A DNA stretch of 56,411 nt from JAAYCU01 sp964401335. Lineage in GTDB: Bacteria > Planctomycetota > Phycisphaerae > UBA1845 > PWPN01. The notes under the pieces were generated by a model, which did no database searches, was not told where the DNA came from, and saw only the letters and a program-made list of their open reading frames with translations. Made by a program: the position numbers and the translations under genes. The DNA lies in NCBI GenBank assembly GCA_964401335.1, contig CAYNYK010000020.1, forward strand, positions 1-56,411. Direction: 5' to 3'. Shown here one piece after another: positions 1-8,735 of the stretch (position 1 is its first letter; every line of letters starts with the position of its first letter).

Positions 1-316
1 CTCGGTCCCCCTCGTTTCCGACTCAGAATCGAGGATCGTACAACGTGGTTGGAGACTTTGCCCGGATTTCTTGCCAGACCCCTCGCCAATTGTCCAAAAG
101 CGGTTTTGACAGATTGCGCCAAAGGCGACATACTGATTGTTTTACAGGCAAGATCCATCAAAACCAGCCGTGCGTATGGTAAAGGGGGGGGTAAAATAGC
201 ATGGCACAAAGAAACTTTATAACAAGGGGAACACAAAACAGGGATTGCGATTTTCTTTGAACAGGGTGGCGATACAAAAATTCAAAAATGCCTCCGTCAG
301 AAAGTGAAGAATCCCT
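1..316. other. Upstream non-coding stretch
   Basis: No recognisable gene. One frame on the plus strand is open from base 1 to a TAA at 220-222, but its translation has no recognisable motif, so a truncated upstream gene cannot be shown. A run of eight G lies near 184-191. The DUF6599-like gene begins at 317 with only a weak purine-rich stretch as ribosome binding site. Confidence 0.4.
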
Positions 317-1885
317 ATGCCGACCTTTTTTGCGCGAAAATATATGCGTAAAGGCCCTGGCCGTACGGAACGGATCATCGGAGCCTTGCTGCTGGCAGCG
401 GTCCTATTGTTGCTGGCCACCTTTGGGGTAACCGGTGGCCTATGGGCGGATAGGATCAATGCCGTCCGCCCCTTGCGATGGGCGAAAAATCTCCTCGCTA
501 TTTCCGAAGCACCCCTTTTTCAGGCCCAACAGCTCTCGCCACCCGCTCCACCGCGTGCACAACGAGTGGCCGAGGTGGTCCTGCCTGTCCTGGCCGACCC
601 TTGGCGGCGAAAGGAAATGGCGGTCTACCAGGTTGATGCCGCCCAGAATGGTTTTATGCAGTCCATAGCCGCTTGGGGTGCTCGCCACATCTACCAAGGT
701 CAATACCAGCACAAAACGGCAGATTTTCAGGTACGCGTGGTGGAAGCCCTGGAACCGGTTAAAGCATCGGCAATTTGCGCGGCCCGTCGGCCGGTGGACG
801 CTCAGGCTTTACCTTTGGGACGAGACGGCTGGCAAGGTATGAATCGTTGTGGTTTCTGGGCGGGACGGTATTACACGGAAATAAGCGCCGAGGACTCCGT
901 TGACGCGAGGGTCTTGCATGATCTTGCCAGGGCCATTGTCTCCGGGCAACTGGTCTACGGCGGCCCATTTGATGCGGAACCCGCGGGGTACCCATCGACC
1001 ACGAGCCCTCCCGGCGATGTGCAACCGATTGCGGAGAAAACTCAACCCATTGCCGGACGAGCGCGGTTCGTCGAAATTCCCGGGAGTAATCTTTTGGCCC
1101 CCATTCGTATCGAGCGTTATGCGGAAAATCTCTACGAGAAAATCGACGGCAAGGAAGGTATGTTCCGGGCATTTCATGTCGTGGATTTGCGTTTCGGCCA
1201 ATACTTGGAACAGGCGGGTAGGCAGGCGTACGACGTTTATGTATATGACATGGCGGAGCCGGCCAATGCCATGGGGATTTTCATGAAAGAGCGACCCCGT
1301 AACGCGGACAATCTTGAAATCGGCCGTAGTGCGTATCGCTCGGGCGGAAGCGTTTATTTTTGGAAGGGGCCTTATTATTTGAATGTGCTCGGACCTGGCG
1401 AGGGTGGTGACGAGACTTTTGCCGTTTCCCGCCGAATCGCCGAGGCCATTGCCGAGACCATCGCTGATGACGGCCAACCCTTCTGGGCCGAATCCGTCCT
1501 GCCTCTGGAAAACCGTCTGCCGGGTACTTTCCGTTACGCGGCCACCAGCGCATTGGGCTACGAGTATTTGGAACGTATGTTCCTGGCCGACTATGAAGAA
1601 GACGGAAAATCCTACCAAATGTTCATTCTGAAAGCGGACAACAGGGAACAGGCCCGCGACTTATTCAGGCAATATGTGGAATCCACCCAGCGTTATGACA
1701 AGGTACTCAAACAGGAGGATACCACCGGGGGGCAAACCATGGTCGGCGAATCGATGGGAATCTTTACCACCGCTTTTTATCGTGACGAATATTTTGGCGG
1801 AGTATGCGAATGCGAGGATGGCGAGCTGGCCCAGTCCAGGGCCTCCTTGTTGCGCGATCGGCTCGCTCCCAACGAAAACGGATAA
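317..1885 (+). CDS. DUF6599-like membrane-anchored protein
   Basis: A 522-residue protein with one hydrophobic segment near residues 22-42 after a basic N terminus, then a long soluble part expected outside the cytoplasm. The soluble part looks like two related halves: segments around residues 110-220 and 260-480 both contain aromatic, acidic stretches of the type seen in DUF6599 proteins. No catalytic motif is visible. It is followed after 54 bases by a DUF362 protein and then a polyferredoxin on the same strand, so it is probably the periplasmic partner of a redox complex. Family assignment is from memory of this gene order and is moderate. ATG at 347 is an alternative start. Confidence 0.6.
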   Translation: MPTFFARKYMRKGPGRTERIIGALLLAAVLLLLATFGVTGGLWADRINAVRPLRWAKNLLAISEAPLFQAQQLSPPAPPRAQRVAEVVLPVLADPWRRKEMAVYQVDAAQNGFMQSIAAWGARHIYQGQYQHKTADFQVRVVEALEPVKASAICAARRPVDAQALPLGRDGWQGMNRCGFWAGRYYTEISAEDSVDARVLHDLARAIVSGQLVYGGPFDAEPAGYPSTTSPPGDVQPIAEKTQPIAGRARFVEIPGSNLLAPIRIERYAENLYEKIDGKEGMFRAFHVVDLRFGQYLEQAGRQAYDVYVYDMAEPANAMGIFMKERPRNADNLEIGRSAYRSGGSVYFWKGPYYLNVLGPGEGGDETFAVSRRIAEAIAETIADDGQPFWAESVLPLENRLPGTFRYAATSALGYEYLERMFLADYEEDGKSYQMFILKADNREQARDLFRQYVESTQRYDKVLKQEDTTGGQTMVGESMGIFTTAFYRDEYFGGVCECEDGELAQSRASLLRDRLAPNENG

Positions 1886-1939
1886 GTTGGCCGGTATAAA
1901 AAATCGCCGGACGGGCTTGACGAATCACGGTGATAAATA

Positions 1940-3046
1940 ATGAAACAAAAACAACCGAATCAGGACGGCAAGGCCGACGCATCACGGGTTTGGACGCGGC
2001 GGGACGTGTTGATCCGTGGCGGCCAAACGGTGGCCGTCGCCGGTCTGATGGCGGGGACAGCCTGGTATCTGCATGACCCCGATGGCGATGCCGGTCTGCG
2101 ACTGCCTGAGCCGATCCGTCTCAAAAACTACTTTGCCAAGGTTGATTTTCCTGCCGACCGTCCGCGCCTCTCGGTCGCCTGGGGTGGTTTGGAAACCATC
2201 GAGCGCATGGTCCGGGCGGCGGTAGAGGGCCTGCATCCGGACGGAATGAAAAGATTTGTCGCCCGAGGCGATGTGGTAATGATAAAACCTAACGTCGGGT
2301 TCGATCGCGGACCGGAACTGGGGGCCACGACCAATCCGCAGGTGGTGGCGGCCGTCGTCCGCCTTTGCCGAGAAGCCGGGGCCCGCAAGGTAATCGTAGC
2401 CGACAATCCGATCGAAAGTCCGGGGGCCTGCTTCGCCAAAAGTGGAATCCAAGCCGCCGCCGAGGCCGCGGGCGCATCCGTCATGATCCATGCACATGCC
2501 CACGACGCGATGGTGGCCATTCGAGACGAGGAACCCGATCCCAACCGGCAGGAAGCTCTCGGTATCTGGCCGATCTTTTGGAAACCGTTGAAGGAAGCGG
2601 ACAAAGTCATCGGGATCGCCCCGATCAAGGACCATAATCTTTGCTACGCCTCAATGGTGATGAAAAACTGGTATGGTCTGCTTGGAGGGCGGCGCAATCA
2701 GTTCCATCAGGCTATCCACAATATCATCAGCGACCTGGGTTTCATGATGAAACCAACGCTGGTCATTGCCGACGGTATCCGAGTGATGATGCGAAACGGC
2801 CCGACCGGCGGGCGGCTGGAAGATGTCGCCCCGGGCGGCATTACCGGCAGGCCGGTGGTGGTGGCCAGCGTGGATCAATTGGCCTGCGATGCGTGGTGCT
2901 TCCAGAAACTGCTGGGGCGCGACCCCGCAATCCTGGCGTATCTGGATTTAGCTTGGACAAAATTCGGTCAGGATCCCGAACGTCTTGTAGTTCGGAGCTG
3001 GCAGGAATACGCCCAACAAGGAAAGATCATTGAACAAAGCATTTAA
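1940..3046 (+). CDS. DUF362 domain-containing protein with Tat signal
   Basis: A 368-residue protein. The N terminus carries a twin-arginine-type signal (TRRDVLIRGG near residues 19-28) followed by a hydrophobic stretch, so export in folded form is likely. The rest matches DUF362: a nucleotide-fold-like region with VVMIKPNVGFDRG (about residues 110-122), a VVAAVVRLCREAGA helix, and the conserved segment with MVMKNWYGLLGG (about 240-251) followed by a PTLVIADGIRVMMRNGP motif. DUF362 proteins often sit next to iron-sulfur proteins, as here. The exact reaction is unknown. It lies between the DUF6599-like gene and the polyferredoxin, and the three probably form one transcription unit. Confidence 0.85.
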   Translation: MKQKQPNQDGKADASRVWTRRDVLIRGGQTVAVAGLMAGTAWYLHDPDGDAGLRLPEPIRLKNYFAKVDFPADRPRLSVAWGGLETIERMVRAAVEGLHPDGMKRFVARGDVVMIKPNVGFDRGPELGATTNPQVVAAVVRLCREAGARKVIVADNPIESPGACFAKSGIQAAAEAAGASVMIHAHAHDAMVAIRDEEPDPNRQEALGIWPIFWKPLKEADKVIGIAPIKDHNLCYASMVMKNWYGLLGGRRNQFHQAIHNIISDLGFMMKPTLVIADGIRVMMRNGPTGGRLEDVAPGGITGRPVVVASVDQLACDAWCFQKLLGRDPAILAYLDLAWTKFGQDPERLVVRSWQEYAQQGKIIEQSI

Positions 3047-3120
3047 CTCGTCGGGTGTTCCGAGGAGTGGAGATTCTCGATTCTCAGATGCTGAATACTG
3101 ATTGCTGAAAGCTATTCATC

Positions 3121-4956
3121 ATGCGTATAACCACGGTCCGAATCCTCGTACAGATCCTGGTGATGGGGTTATTCCTGACCTTCGTATTCGTGACCACCTT
3201 TACGTATCTGGACGCGGCCCCGGCCTTGAAATTCTGGGTCAGTAAATTCCTGGATATTGATCCGCTGGTGGCCCTGGCCACAGTCCTTAGCACCCACACC
3301 CTTTACAAAGGATTGGCCTGGTCGCTGGTCCTGCTGATTCCCACCCTGCTGCTTGGACGGTTTTTCTGCAATTGGCTCTGTCCTTATGGTATCATCCATC
3401 ATTTCACCGGATGGATCTTCAATAAACGCAACGCCAAACAGAAAATCGAATCGAACCGCTATCGCCGTTTCTATGCCGTCAAATACTACCTGCTGATCGC
3501 CTTCATCGTCGCGGCCGCCTTCGGTACGCTTCAGATAGGCTTGTTGGATCCGATTTGTCTACTGCATCGCTCCTTGACCACCGCGCTGCTGCCCGCCCTC
3601 AACATGCCGGTGGCCGGCATTTTCGGCGATCCGAAACTGCACGCTTTTGCCTGGGTAATCGGTTTCATCGTTCTGTTCCTGGTGGGTATGAACCTGGTCA
3701 TCCCGCGTTTTTTCTGCCGTGTTCTATGTCCGCTGGGGGCTCTGCTGGGGGTGTTCAGCCGGTTTTCTCTCTGGCGGATCGAGCGCGACCCGAGCAAATG
3801 CACGGACTGCGACTTATGCCTGCAAAGCTGTGAGGGCGCCTGTGATCCCCATACCCAATTACGTAAAAGCGAATGTTTCGTGTGTTTCAACTGTATCGAA
3901 GATTGCCCCCATGATGCCTTAAGCTTTGCCTTTCTACCCAAGCGCCACCATGAAATCGCCTGGCCGGATGTACCGGCGCGTCGGGCCGCCTTGGCCGGCG
4001 TGGCCGGCCTGCTGTTTTTCCCGTTCACCAAGCTGTCAGGCCGATCAACCAGGGATTTTTCCACCCGCGCGGTTCGTCCGCCCGGTTCAGTCGAGGAACA
4101 GGAATTTCTCGCCCGGTGTATCAAATGCGAACAATGCGTAAGGGTCTGTCCAACCAATGTATTGCAGCCGGCCATCCTGGAAGCAGGGGTGGAGGGCCTC
4201 TGGACGCCGGTCATGAATTTCCGCATGGGGCATTGTCAATTGAATTGCACCGCCTGCGGGCAGGTTTGTCCGACCGGGGCAATCCAAAGGATCAGCGTGG
4301 ATGAAAAACTTGGGCTCGGTTCCTATGCGGCCAAAGGGCCGGTAAAGCTGGGAACTGCCCATTACGATTTGGGTCGATGCCTGCCCTGGTCCAAGAATAT
4401 TCCCTGCGTGGTTTGCGAGGAGGTTTGTCCGACCTCCCCCAAGGCCATTCATAGCGAATATAAAAAAATGTTGATACGAGACGGCAAGAAGCAGGTGGTT
4501 TCGGCTACCTCGACGACGGTGACGGTGGCTGATTATCCTCTACCGGGAGAACCGATGGGCGAGTTATGTACGTTTCGCCCAAACGAATTTCGGGGCGATC
4601 AAACCACCACCTATCACGTGGAAATCCTGCATCAAAACGGCATCAGCGAAACGCATCAAATCCAAGCGAACGATAGCGATACCCTGATGATCGGTGAATT
4701 AGACCCGAAAAGCGGCGAGCTGATAAACGGTACCCGCTTTGCTCAATCGCCGGTTCGAGGCGCGGTGGCGGCTATTTATCTGGAATTCAAGGTTCCCAAG
4801 ATTGACCTCGAATTATGCATCGGTTGTGGAATCTGCGAGAAGGAATGTCCGGTCGCGGGCGACCGTCGAGCCGTTTATATCACCGCCGAAGGTGAAACCC
4901 GATCCCAGTATTATGGCAGCGATGACCGTAATCGATCGGTTCGTCTGGTGAAATAG
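3121..4956 (+). CDS. Membrane polyferredoxin, NapH/NosR-like, with multiple 4Fe-4S sites
   Basis: A 611-residue protein. The first ~225 residues hold several membrane segments and two CxxxCP motifs after aromatic residues (FFCNWLCPYG, FFCRVLCPLG), the hallmark of the NapH/NosR/YccM family of quinol-linked electron-transfer proteins. The soluble part has repeated ferredoxin-type clusters: CTDCDLCLQSC, CFVCFNCIEDCP, CIKCEQCVRVCP, CTACGQVCP, CVVCEEVCP and CIGCGICEKECP. A further segment around residues 255-280 is hydrophobic. It most likely passes electrons between the quinone pool and periplasmic partners, here the DUF362 and DUF6599 proteins encoded just upstream. The true electron donor and acceptor cannot be read from the sequence. 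Confidence 0.85.
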   Translation: MRITTVRILVQILVMGLFLTFVFVTTFTYLDAAPALKFWVSKFLDIDPLVALATVLSTHTLYKGLAWSLVLLIPTLLLGRFFCNWLCPYGIIHHFTGWIFNKRNAKQKIESNRYRRFYAVKYYLLIAFIVAAAFGTLQIGLLDPICLLHRSLTTALLPALNMPVAGIFGDPKLHAFAWVIGFIVLFLVGMNLVIPRFFCRVLCPLGALLGVFSRFSLWRIERDPSKCTDCDLCLQSCEGACDPHTQLRKSECFVCFNCIEDCPHDALSFAFLPKRHHEIAWPDVPARRAALAGVAGLLFFPFTKLSGRSTRDFSTRAVRPPGSVEEQEFLARCIKCEQCVRVCPTNVLQPAILEAGVEGLWTPVMNFRMGHCQLNCTACGQVCPTGAIQRISVDEKLGLGSYAAKGPVKLGTAHYDLGRCLPWSKNIPCVVCEEVCPTSPKAIHSEYKKMLIRDGKKQVVSATSTTVTVADYPLPGEPMGELCTFRPNEFRGDQTTTYHVEILHQNGISETHQIQANDSDTLMIGELDPKSGELINGTRFAQSPVRGAVAAIYLEFKVPKIDLELCIGCGICEKECPVAGDRRAVYITAEGETRSQYYGSDDRNRSVRLVK

Positions 4957-5363
4957 AGATTCTTGACGGTCAAGCTGTTATCAACGAATTGTAGCGGAGG
5001 TGAGAACAAAACGCGGCGGGAATGACGTACAATCCCGAGCATGAAGCCAAGCCTTCAACAACGGACCTGTGTTCGGATATTGACATGGGCCTCCGTTATA
5101 GCCGGAGGGGAACGCCTCCTGAATCTCCTTCCTGCCCAAATTCGGGTTTTCACCCCTTGGGGCTAAATGGTTATTTATCGTGTTCCCAAATGGATTATTA
5201 TCGGCCCTAAGGCAAATAATTGAAAGAGCGGGGAGCAAAAAAGGCGATAGCTATTTGGATATATCGTATGCTTTGGTCGGGAGGCTGCATAAGTATGCGC
5301 TATCCCGGTTAACTGAGTTGGAAAGGGGCGGCCTTAGGAGGGCTGCGAAGCGGAGAACGACAG
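4957..5363. other. Intergenic region upstream of glycosyltransferase
   Basis: About 400 bases without a credible gene; small open frames here lack family features. A short palindrome TTGACgGTCAA lies at 4963-4973 just after the polyferredoxin stop. A GGAGG/CCTCC hairpin with a six-base loop lies at 5104-5119. Nothing matches a riboswitch I recognise. The last bases carry a GGAG at 5352-5355 that serves the glycosyltransferase start. Confidence 0.4.
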
Positions 5364-7142
5364 ATGCGGACCTTGGTGCATATAACCCACGAAGCCGTTC
5401 ACAAGTACGGTGGGATTGGGGCGGTCCTGCAAGGCCTGCTCACCAGTGGGCCTTACCGAGCGGTTGATCAACGGACTATCCTGATCGGCCCGGCCTCGGC
5501 GGCTCAGTTGGCCAATGGGGAACGTCACAAACTGCCGATCGACGTTCTTTACAGTAGCATTGAACACATCGCCCAACACCCGAACAGTGCCGTGCTGGAC
5601 CGAATCTGTCACGATTTCAGGGTCCATATTGTCTATGGTCATCGAGAGTTTATTGATCCGCATAGCGGGGTTCGGGTAACTCCGGAAGTGGTGCTGATCG
5701 ACGTTTCCAATGCTAATCTTGAGCGGGTCAACGCCTTTAAGGCCAAGCTCTGGCGGGAATTTCAGCTTGATTCCCGCCCTTATGAACACATCTGGGATTA
5801 CGAGGTTTTTGTGCGACTGGCTGAACCGGCTCGGGCGGTCCTTAATGCTCTCGGAACAGCCGAATACGGAAACGAATGCGTGGTCTTCGCCCATGAGTTC
5901 ATGGGTCTGCCCACCGCTCTGGCGGTCAAAATGGACCCGAAGGGTACTTTTCGCACGATTTTCCATGCCCACGAAGTCAGCACCGTCCGTCAGATCGTCG
6001 AGCAGCATCCCGGACACGACATTACTTTTTATAACCTGCTGTCCAAGGCCCAGGGCCGGGGGTTGTCCATAGAGGAGTTTTTCGGTCCGCGTGACGATTA
6101 CTACCGCCATGCCCTGGTGAAAAACAGTTGGCATTGCGACCGGATTTTCGCGGTGGGCGATTATGTGCTTCAAGAATTGCGATTCCTGGGGCCGTCCTTT
6201 GCCGGCGCGCCGATCGAAATCATTTATAACGGTATCCCCTCGGAAAAGATCAGCCTTGAACAGAAACTGGCCAGTCGCCGTCGTCTATTGGACTATGCGG
6301 AAAATCTGCTTGGCTATCGTCCGGACCATATCTTCACGCATGTAACCCGCCTGGCGGTGAGCAAGGGTCTGTGGCGAGATCTGCGAGTCCTCGAACACAT
6401 TGAGGCCGAATACCGCAGAACAGGAAAAACCGCGGTCTTTTTCGTCCTCAGCACGGAGATCGGACCGCGCAGGGCCGCCGACATAAGCGAGATGGAACGC
6501 TGGTGGAAATGGCCACTCGTCCATCGCGAGGTGGCTCCCGATCTTTCCGGCGGCGAAGCCCTGTTTTATCAATGCGTCCAGGAGTTTAATACCCGCGCTC
6601 AGAAGGTCAAAGTCATTTTCGTCAACCAATTCGGCTGGTCCCGACAGGTTTGTGGCGAGAGGATGCCGGTCGATATGGAGTTCATGGATATTCGCCGGGG
6701 AACGGACGTTGAATTCGGCCAAAGCATTTACGAACCTTTCGGCATTTCCCCCCTCGAACCTCTCACCTTCGGGGGTATTTGTGTGATCAGTTCCATTTCA
6801 GGATGCGTGGGTTTTATTCGAAGAACCGTCGGCGAGAAGGAGGTGCCCAATATCCTGATCGCCGATTACACGCAGTTGGACAAGGGACGCTGGACGGAGA
6901 AGAAACTCCTGGCCCTTGATCGACAGCAGCGCGAAGCCATGGAAGCCCACACGGCGGAACAGGTGGCTCGACAATTACTCATGCGCATCCCTGCCGATGA
7001 AATGGCCATGAAATCCCTCCTGATTACCGGATATGATCTGGCCCGCCAAATGAGTTGGGATGTGGTTGCGGGGCAATATGTGATTCCCGCCGTCGATGCC
7101 CTTTGCCGGAAACAGGTTATCGCCGAAGCGGGAGCGGCCTGA
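5364..7142 (+). CDS. Glycogen synthase-like glycosyltransferase (GT3/GT5 type)
   Basis: A 592-residue two-domain glycosyltransferase. The N terminus has the starch/glycogen synthase opening with HKYGGIGAVLQGL (about residues 13-25). The middle resembles eukaryotic GT3 glycogen synthase: FHAHEVST, DITFYNLLSKAQG and a conserved YYRHALVKNSWHCDRIF stretch. A second Rossmann domain has THVTRLAVSKGLWRDLRVL. The donor-site E-x7-E motif is present as EPFGISPLE near residue 457. It likely extends alpha-1,4-glucan from a nucleotide sugar in the cytoplasm. The start is set by GGAG eight bases upstream of ATG. It is transcribed alone and converges with vanZ. Confidence 0.75.
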   Translation: MRTLVHITHEAVHKYGGIGAVLQGLLTSGPYRAVDQRTILIGPASAAQLANGERHKLPIDVLYSSIEHIAQHPNSAVLDRICHDFRVHIVYGHREFIDPHSGVRVTPEVVLIDVSNANLERVNAFKAKLWREFQLDSRPYEHIWDYEVFVRLAEPARAVLNALGTAEYGNECVVFAHEFMGLPTALAVKMDPKGTFRTIFHAHEVSTVRQIVEQHPGHDITFYNLLSKAQGRGLSIEEFFGPRDDYYRHALVKNSWHCDRIFAVGDYVLQELRFLGPSFAGAPIEIIYNGIPSEKISLEQKLASRRRLLDYAENLLGYRPDHIFTHVTRLAVSKGLWRDLRVLEHIEAEYRRTGKTAVFFVLSTEIGPRRAADISEMERWWKWPLVHREVAPDLSGGEALFYQCVQEFNTRAQKVKVIFVNQFGWSRQVCGERMPVDMEFMDIRRGTDVEFGQSIYEPFGISPLEPLTFGGICVISSISGCVGFIRRTVGEKEVPNILIADYTQLDKGRWTEKKLLALDRQQREAMEAHTAEQVARQLLMRIPADEMAMKSLLITGYDLARQMSWDVVAGQYVIPAVDALCRKQVIAEAGAA

Positions 7143-7147
7143 TTCAA

Positions 7148-7540
7148 TCAGCTATTTCTCCTCCCTTCGCGACGTGACCAAGCCTGCAAAATGAGCAAAA
7201 CAAGCCCGACACCACCAAGATTCGTCAAATAGTCATTGATTGCCGGGGTTCGTCCGACCAATGCCTGGGTGGCCTCATCAAAGGCGGCATAGACGGCCAC
7301 GATAATCATCAGGCGAATAATCCATGACCAGGATACCTGTCCCCGATCGTCCGCCAGCACCCACCAGCACAACGCCGCCCATCCGCCGTACATTATAAAA
7401 TGGGCTACCAGATCGATATTGTGGATGTCCGGGACGATCGCCGGAACCTTGGGCAAGTGGGTGGATATGAACATGGCCGTCCAATAGACAATCAATCCTG
7501 AACGGCGAAACCAGTTTTTTTTATAAATAGGGTCATCCAT
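7148..7540 (-). CDS. VanZ-like small membrane protein
   Basis: A 130-residue protein with about four membrane segments. The second half has the VanZ-type features: a hydrophobic helix ending in YAAFDEATQALVGRTP, where the acidic residues followed by Q and a P-containing turn are typical. The family takes its name from a teicoplanin-resistance protein, but most members have no known role, and no resistance function should be assumed. It starts seven bases after the stop of the YhaM-like gene and is probably co-transcribed with it. Confidence 0.75.
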   Translation of the reverse strand: MDDPIYKKNWFRRSGLIVYWTAMFISTHLPKVPAIVPDIHNIDLVAHFIMYGGWAALCWWVLADDRGQVSWSWIIRLMIIVAVYAAFDEATQALVGRTPAINDYLTNLGGVGLVLLILQAWSRREGRRNS

Positions 7541-7547
7541 AAGCGTT

Positions 7548-8561
7548 TCAGGGGGTCTGTCGGGGCGTCGTCAGCACGTTCCTTTTGAATATCTTCGTTT
7601 CCAAACTACGTACATACTCCGTCCAGTCGGAAGAAGGATCGGGATCGGATTTGATTTTACTCAGGTACATATTGAGCTTGGCATCCAGATTATCCAGATG
7701 GTGCAGGGCAATGGCTTCAGGCAAAGCCGGCAACCTGGGGCTGCCGAATTCATAAGATCCGTGATGGGCCAGTACCAGATGCTGGAGGACTTCCTTGATC
7801 GGGGTCGGGAAAGGCTGACCGGTTTGGGTTTCGACGGCCTTGGCCTTTTCCTCGATCCATAGCGTGGCTTGTACCAGATGCCCGAGCAGCTGGCCCGCGT
7901 TGCTGTACTGAAAGCTGACCTGATAATCCAATTCCGCGATTTTGCCCAGATCGTGCAGAAAAACGCCTGCCAACATCAGATCGAGGCTAACCTCGGGATA
8001 ACGGGGGATGACGACCAGGGTGAGTTCCATCACGTTCAATGTGTGTTCCAACAAACCCCCAAGATAAGCATGATGGTTCTGGACGGCCGCCGGGGCCTTA
8101 CGGAATTTCTCCATCATGGCCTCGTCGGTGATGAATTGTTTGATCAGATTGAGCAGATCACGGTTCTTGATCTGCCGCAGGATATCCTTGAGCCGGTTGA
8201 ACATCTCGCCAACGTCCCGCGATGTCTGGGGGATGAAATCGGCGAGATCCAGGCTGGCCGGGTCCGCCGGCCGCATGGCGTCCACGATGAACTGCCTCGA
8301 GCCCTTGTAATTTTCCACACGCCCCTTGAAACGCAGGAACCCCCCCTCGGGCATCTGTTCATACATCGCCTCGGTGGCCTGCCATACGCGACCAAGCATC
8401 TGGCCGGTTTTGTCACAAAGAACACAGTGGATATAAAGCGAACCGCTGTTCGTAGTCCGCAAGTCTTTTGAACCGATCAGAAATACCTGATCATCAATAA
8501 ATTCCCCGGGGGTTAATTCGCTGACGTATCGTCGGCCCTTTTTTTCGTTCGATACCGCCAT
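7548..8561 (-). CDS. yhaM: YhaM-like 3'-5' exoribonuclease (OB fold + HD domain)
   Basis: A 337-residue protein close to the usual YhaM length (about 310-340). Residues ~15-95 form an OB-fold nucleic-acid-binding domain. The HD phosphohydrolase domain follows, with HHAYLGGLLEHTLNVMEL, the signature FLHDLGKIAEL and a later HHGSYEFGSP metal-ligand segment. Family members degrade RNA or single-stranded DNA from the 3' end in the cytoplasm. It is divergent from proS, with about 170 bases between the two starts, and followed closely by vanZ. The identification is firm at family level; substrate preference is not visible. Confidence 0.85.
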   Translation of the reverse strand: MAVSNEKKGRRYVSELTPGEFIDDQVFLIGSKDLRTTNSGSLYIHCVLCDKTGQMLGRVWQATEAMYEQMPEGGFLRFKGRVENYKGSRQFIVDAMRPADPASLDLADFIPQTSRDVGEMFNRLKDILRQIKNRDLLNLIKQFITDEAMMEKFRKAPAAVQNHHAYLGGLLEHTLNVMELTLVVIPRYPEVSLDLMLAGVFLHDLGKIAELDYQVSFQYSNAGQLLGHLVQATLWIEEKAKAVETQTGQPFPTPIKEVLQHLVLAHHGSYEFGSPRLPALPEAIALHHLDNLDAKLNMYLSKIKSDPDPSSDWTEYVRSLETKIFKRNVLTTPRQTP

Positions 8562-8735
8562 GCTTGCTCCTTATTATTTCGCAGGAGTGACCTCGTCCGG
8601 ATACCAAGCATAACCCACTCGGCGATGAATGCCAAATCGATGGGATACTTAAAATCATGCTTTGATACGCCCTTGCCGAGCAGCTTTCGGGCGGTTACGT
8701 TAAATGTTTTGTGTAAAGACGATAGTGAGGTATTC

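Noticed and set aside
1..222. Plus-strand frame open from the window edge to TAA 220-222
   Set aside because: The translation shows no family motif and could be open by chance; not enough to call a truncated gene.
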